Part shown: in pieces, positions 4,269-5,204 of the stretch
Numbering within the stretch: the stretch's first letter is position 1
How the letters are laid out: each line of letters starts with the position of its first letter
Assembly (NCBI GenBank): GCA_021731425.1
Contig: JAKFXJ010000216.1
Coordinates: 1 to 5,204, forward strand
Length of the DNA: 5,204 nucleotides
Direction of reading: 5' to 3'
Source of the DNA: Limnohabitans sp.
GTDB taxonomy: Bacteria; Pseudomonadota; Gammaproteobacteria; Burkholderiales; Burkholderiaceae_C
Program-made: the position numbers and the translations under genes
The notes under the pieces: model-generated
The model's input: the letters and a program-made list of their open reading frames with translations, nothing else
What the model was told of the DNA's origin: nothing
The model's database searches: none

Positions 4269-5204
4269 ATGAACAAGCGTTTCTTACTCAAGGCCACTGC
4301 CGCACTGGCAGCAGCCGCCTCTTTTGGCCTGGCACAAGCCCAAAGCACCCCCATCAAGTTCCAGCTCGACTGGCGCTTTGAAGGCCCTTCGGCTTTCTTC
4401 TTGCTGCCTGCAGCCAAAGGCTATTTCAAGGACGCCAAACTGGACGTGACGGTGGACTCGGGCAACGGCTCCGGTGGCGCAGTCACCCGCGTGGCTTCAG
4501 GCACTTATGACCTCGGCTTTGCCGACTTGGCCGCCCTGATGGAATTCCACGCCAACAACCCCGACGCACCCAACAAGCCCGTGGCCATCATGATGGTCTA
4601 CAACAACACCCCCGCTTCGGTGATGGCGTTGAAGAAGTCCGGCATCAAGACCCCCGCAGACTTGGCTGGCAAAAAGCTGGGCGCACCCGTGTTTGACGCT
4701 GGCCGCCGCGCCTTCCCCATCTTCCAGAAAGCCAACAGCATTGGCAACGTGGCCTGGACCGCGATGGACCCACCATTGCGCGAAACCATGTTGGTGCGCG
4801 GTGACGTGGACGCCATCACCGGCTTCACCTTCACATCGCTGCTCAACATTGAAGCGCGTGGCGTGAAAGCCGAAGACGTGGTGGTCATGCAGTACCCAGA
4901 TTTCGGCGTCAAGCTCTATGGCAACGCGATCATCGCTTCGCCCAAGATCCTGAAGGAAAACCCAGCCGCTGTGAAAGCGTTCCTGTCTGCCTTCACCAAG
5001 GGTGCCAAAGACGTGATGGCCGACCCCGCCAAAGCCATTGAATCGGTCAAGGCCCGCGACGGCATCATCAACGTGGCCCTGGAAACCCGCCGCCTGCAAC
5101 TGGCCATCGACACCGTGATCAACAGCCCATCGGCCCGCGCCGAAGGCTTCGGCCAGATCAACGGCCCGCGCATGACGCTGATGGCTTCGCAAGTGTCGGA
5201 CGCC
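4269..5204 (+). CDS. ABC transporter periplasmic substrate-binding protein, NMT1/THI5/SsuA-like (3' end outside window)
   Basis: The frame is open for 312 codons to the window edge; family members are about 330-345 residues, so little is missing. Residues 1-24 form a Sec signal peptide (Lys/Arg start, Ala-rich core, probable cleavage after AQA24), so the mature protein is periplasmic. The NMT1/THI5-like fold is shown by FQLDWRFEGPSAFFLLPAAKGYF (31-53, split by position: DW34-35, KGYF50-53), GNGSGG (65-70), YDLGFADLAAL (80-90) and IKTPADLAGKKLGAP (126-140). The second lobe has RGDVDAITGF (177-186). The family binds sulfonates, nitrate-like ions, thiamine or riboflavin precursors, pyrimidines and other small compounds, then delivers them to an ABC permease/ATPase pair, probably encoded just downstream. 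The ATG follows GGAG (4259-4262). The sigma-54/NtrC-like control region suggests a nitrogen-source ligand. Ligand is not determined. Confidence 0.93.
   Translation, partial: MNKRFLLKATAALAAAASFGLAQAQSTPIKFQLDWRFEGPSAFFLLPAAKGYFKDAKLDVTVDSGNGSGGAVTRVASGTYDLGFADLAALMEFHANNPDAPNKPVAIMMVYNNTPASVMALKKSGIKTPADLAGKKLGAPVFDAGRRAFPIFQKANSIGNVAWTAMDPPLRETMLVRGDVDAITGFTFTSLLNIEARGVKAEDVVVMQYPDFGVKLYGNAIIASPKILKENPAAVKAFLSAFTKGAKDVMADPAKAIESVKARDGIINVALETRRLQLAIDTVINSPSARAEGFGQINGPRMTLMASQVSDA

Noticed and set aside
4497..5192. 231-codon open frame on the - strand opposite the substrate-binding protein gene
   Set aside because: The + strand is open from ATG 4269 to the window end, with a signal peptide and NMT1/THI5 motifs; the - strand frame shows only composition bias.
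1..5204. CRISPR arrays, insertion sequences, tRNA or rRNA genes, riboswitches
   Set aside because: No regularly spaced repeats, transposase motifs, cloverleaf sequences or known leader signatures were seen; intergenic regions are short and explained by terminators and promoter-type sites.

Overview
The window looks like a chromosomal piece of a beta-proteobacterium, most likely order Burkholderiales (Comamonadaceae-like). This is judged from the GC-rich codon use, the protein wording and the operon style; no taxonomic marker is present. All supported genes lie on the + strand. The common theme is scavenging of nitrogen-rich small molecules, probably purines, ureides or related amides.

Region 1 (1-2378) is a tight operon. 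It opens with the C-terminal end of an allantoate amidohydrolase / N-carbamoyl amino acid hydrolase type protein, which carries an in-frame TAA at 80-82 and so appears broken or mis-sequenced. Its natural stop overlaps the start of an M20-type (ArgE/DapE/CPG2-like) hydrolase at 226-1479, whose usual metal-ligand set looks incomplete. Two bases later comes a phytanoyl-CoA dioxygenase (PhyH) family Fe(II)/2-oxoglutarate oxygenase (1482-2324). A strong intrinsic terminator (2343-2378) closes the unit.

Region 2 (2379-4058) holds a single NCS2 family permease (2529-4010) of the xanthine/uric acid branch. It has its own upstream region, containing a perfect TGTATACA palindrome, and its own terminator (4034-4058).

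Region 3 (4059-5204) is a 210-base control region followed by a periplasmic substrate-binding protein of the NMT1/THI5/SsuA type (4269 to beyond the window end), presumably the first gene of an ABC uptake operon. The control region is the most informative non-coding part. It contains a close match to a sigma-54 -24/-12 promoter (4215-4230), an NtrC-like dyad about 116 bp upstream of the predicted start, and a weaker second dyad 33 bp further on. Further palindromes lie between these sites and the start codon. This suggests that the ABC system is induced by nitrogen limitation.

Inferred joint role: two uptake routes (an ion-coupled purine permease and a high-affinity ABC importer) feed a set of amide/ureide-cleaving hydrolases and an oxygenase. 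The exact substrate cannot be read from the sequence. The pairing of a PhyH oxygenase with an M20-like protein lacking canonical ligands is the part most likely to hold undescribed chemistry.
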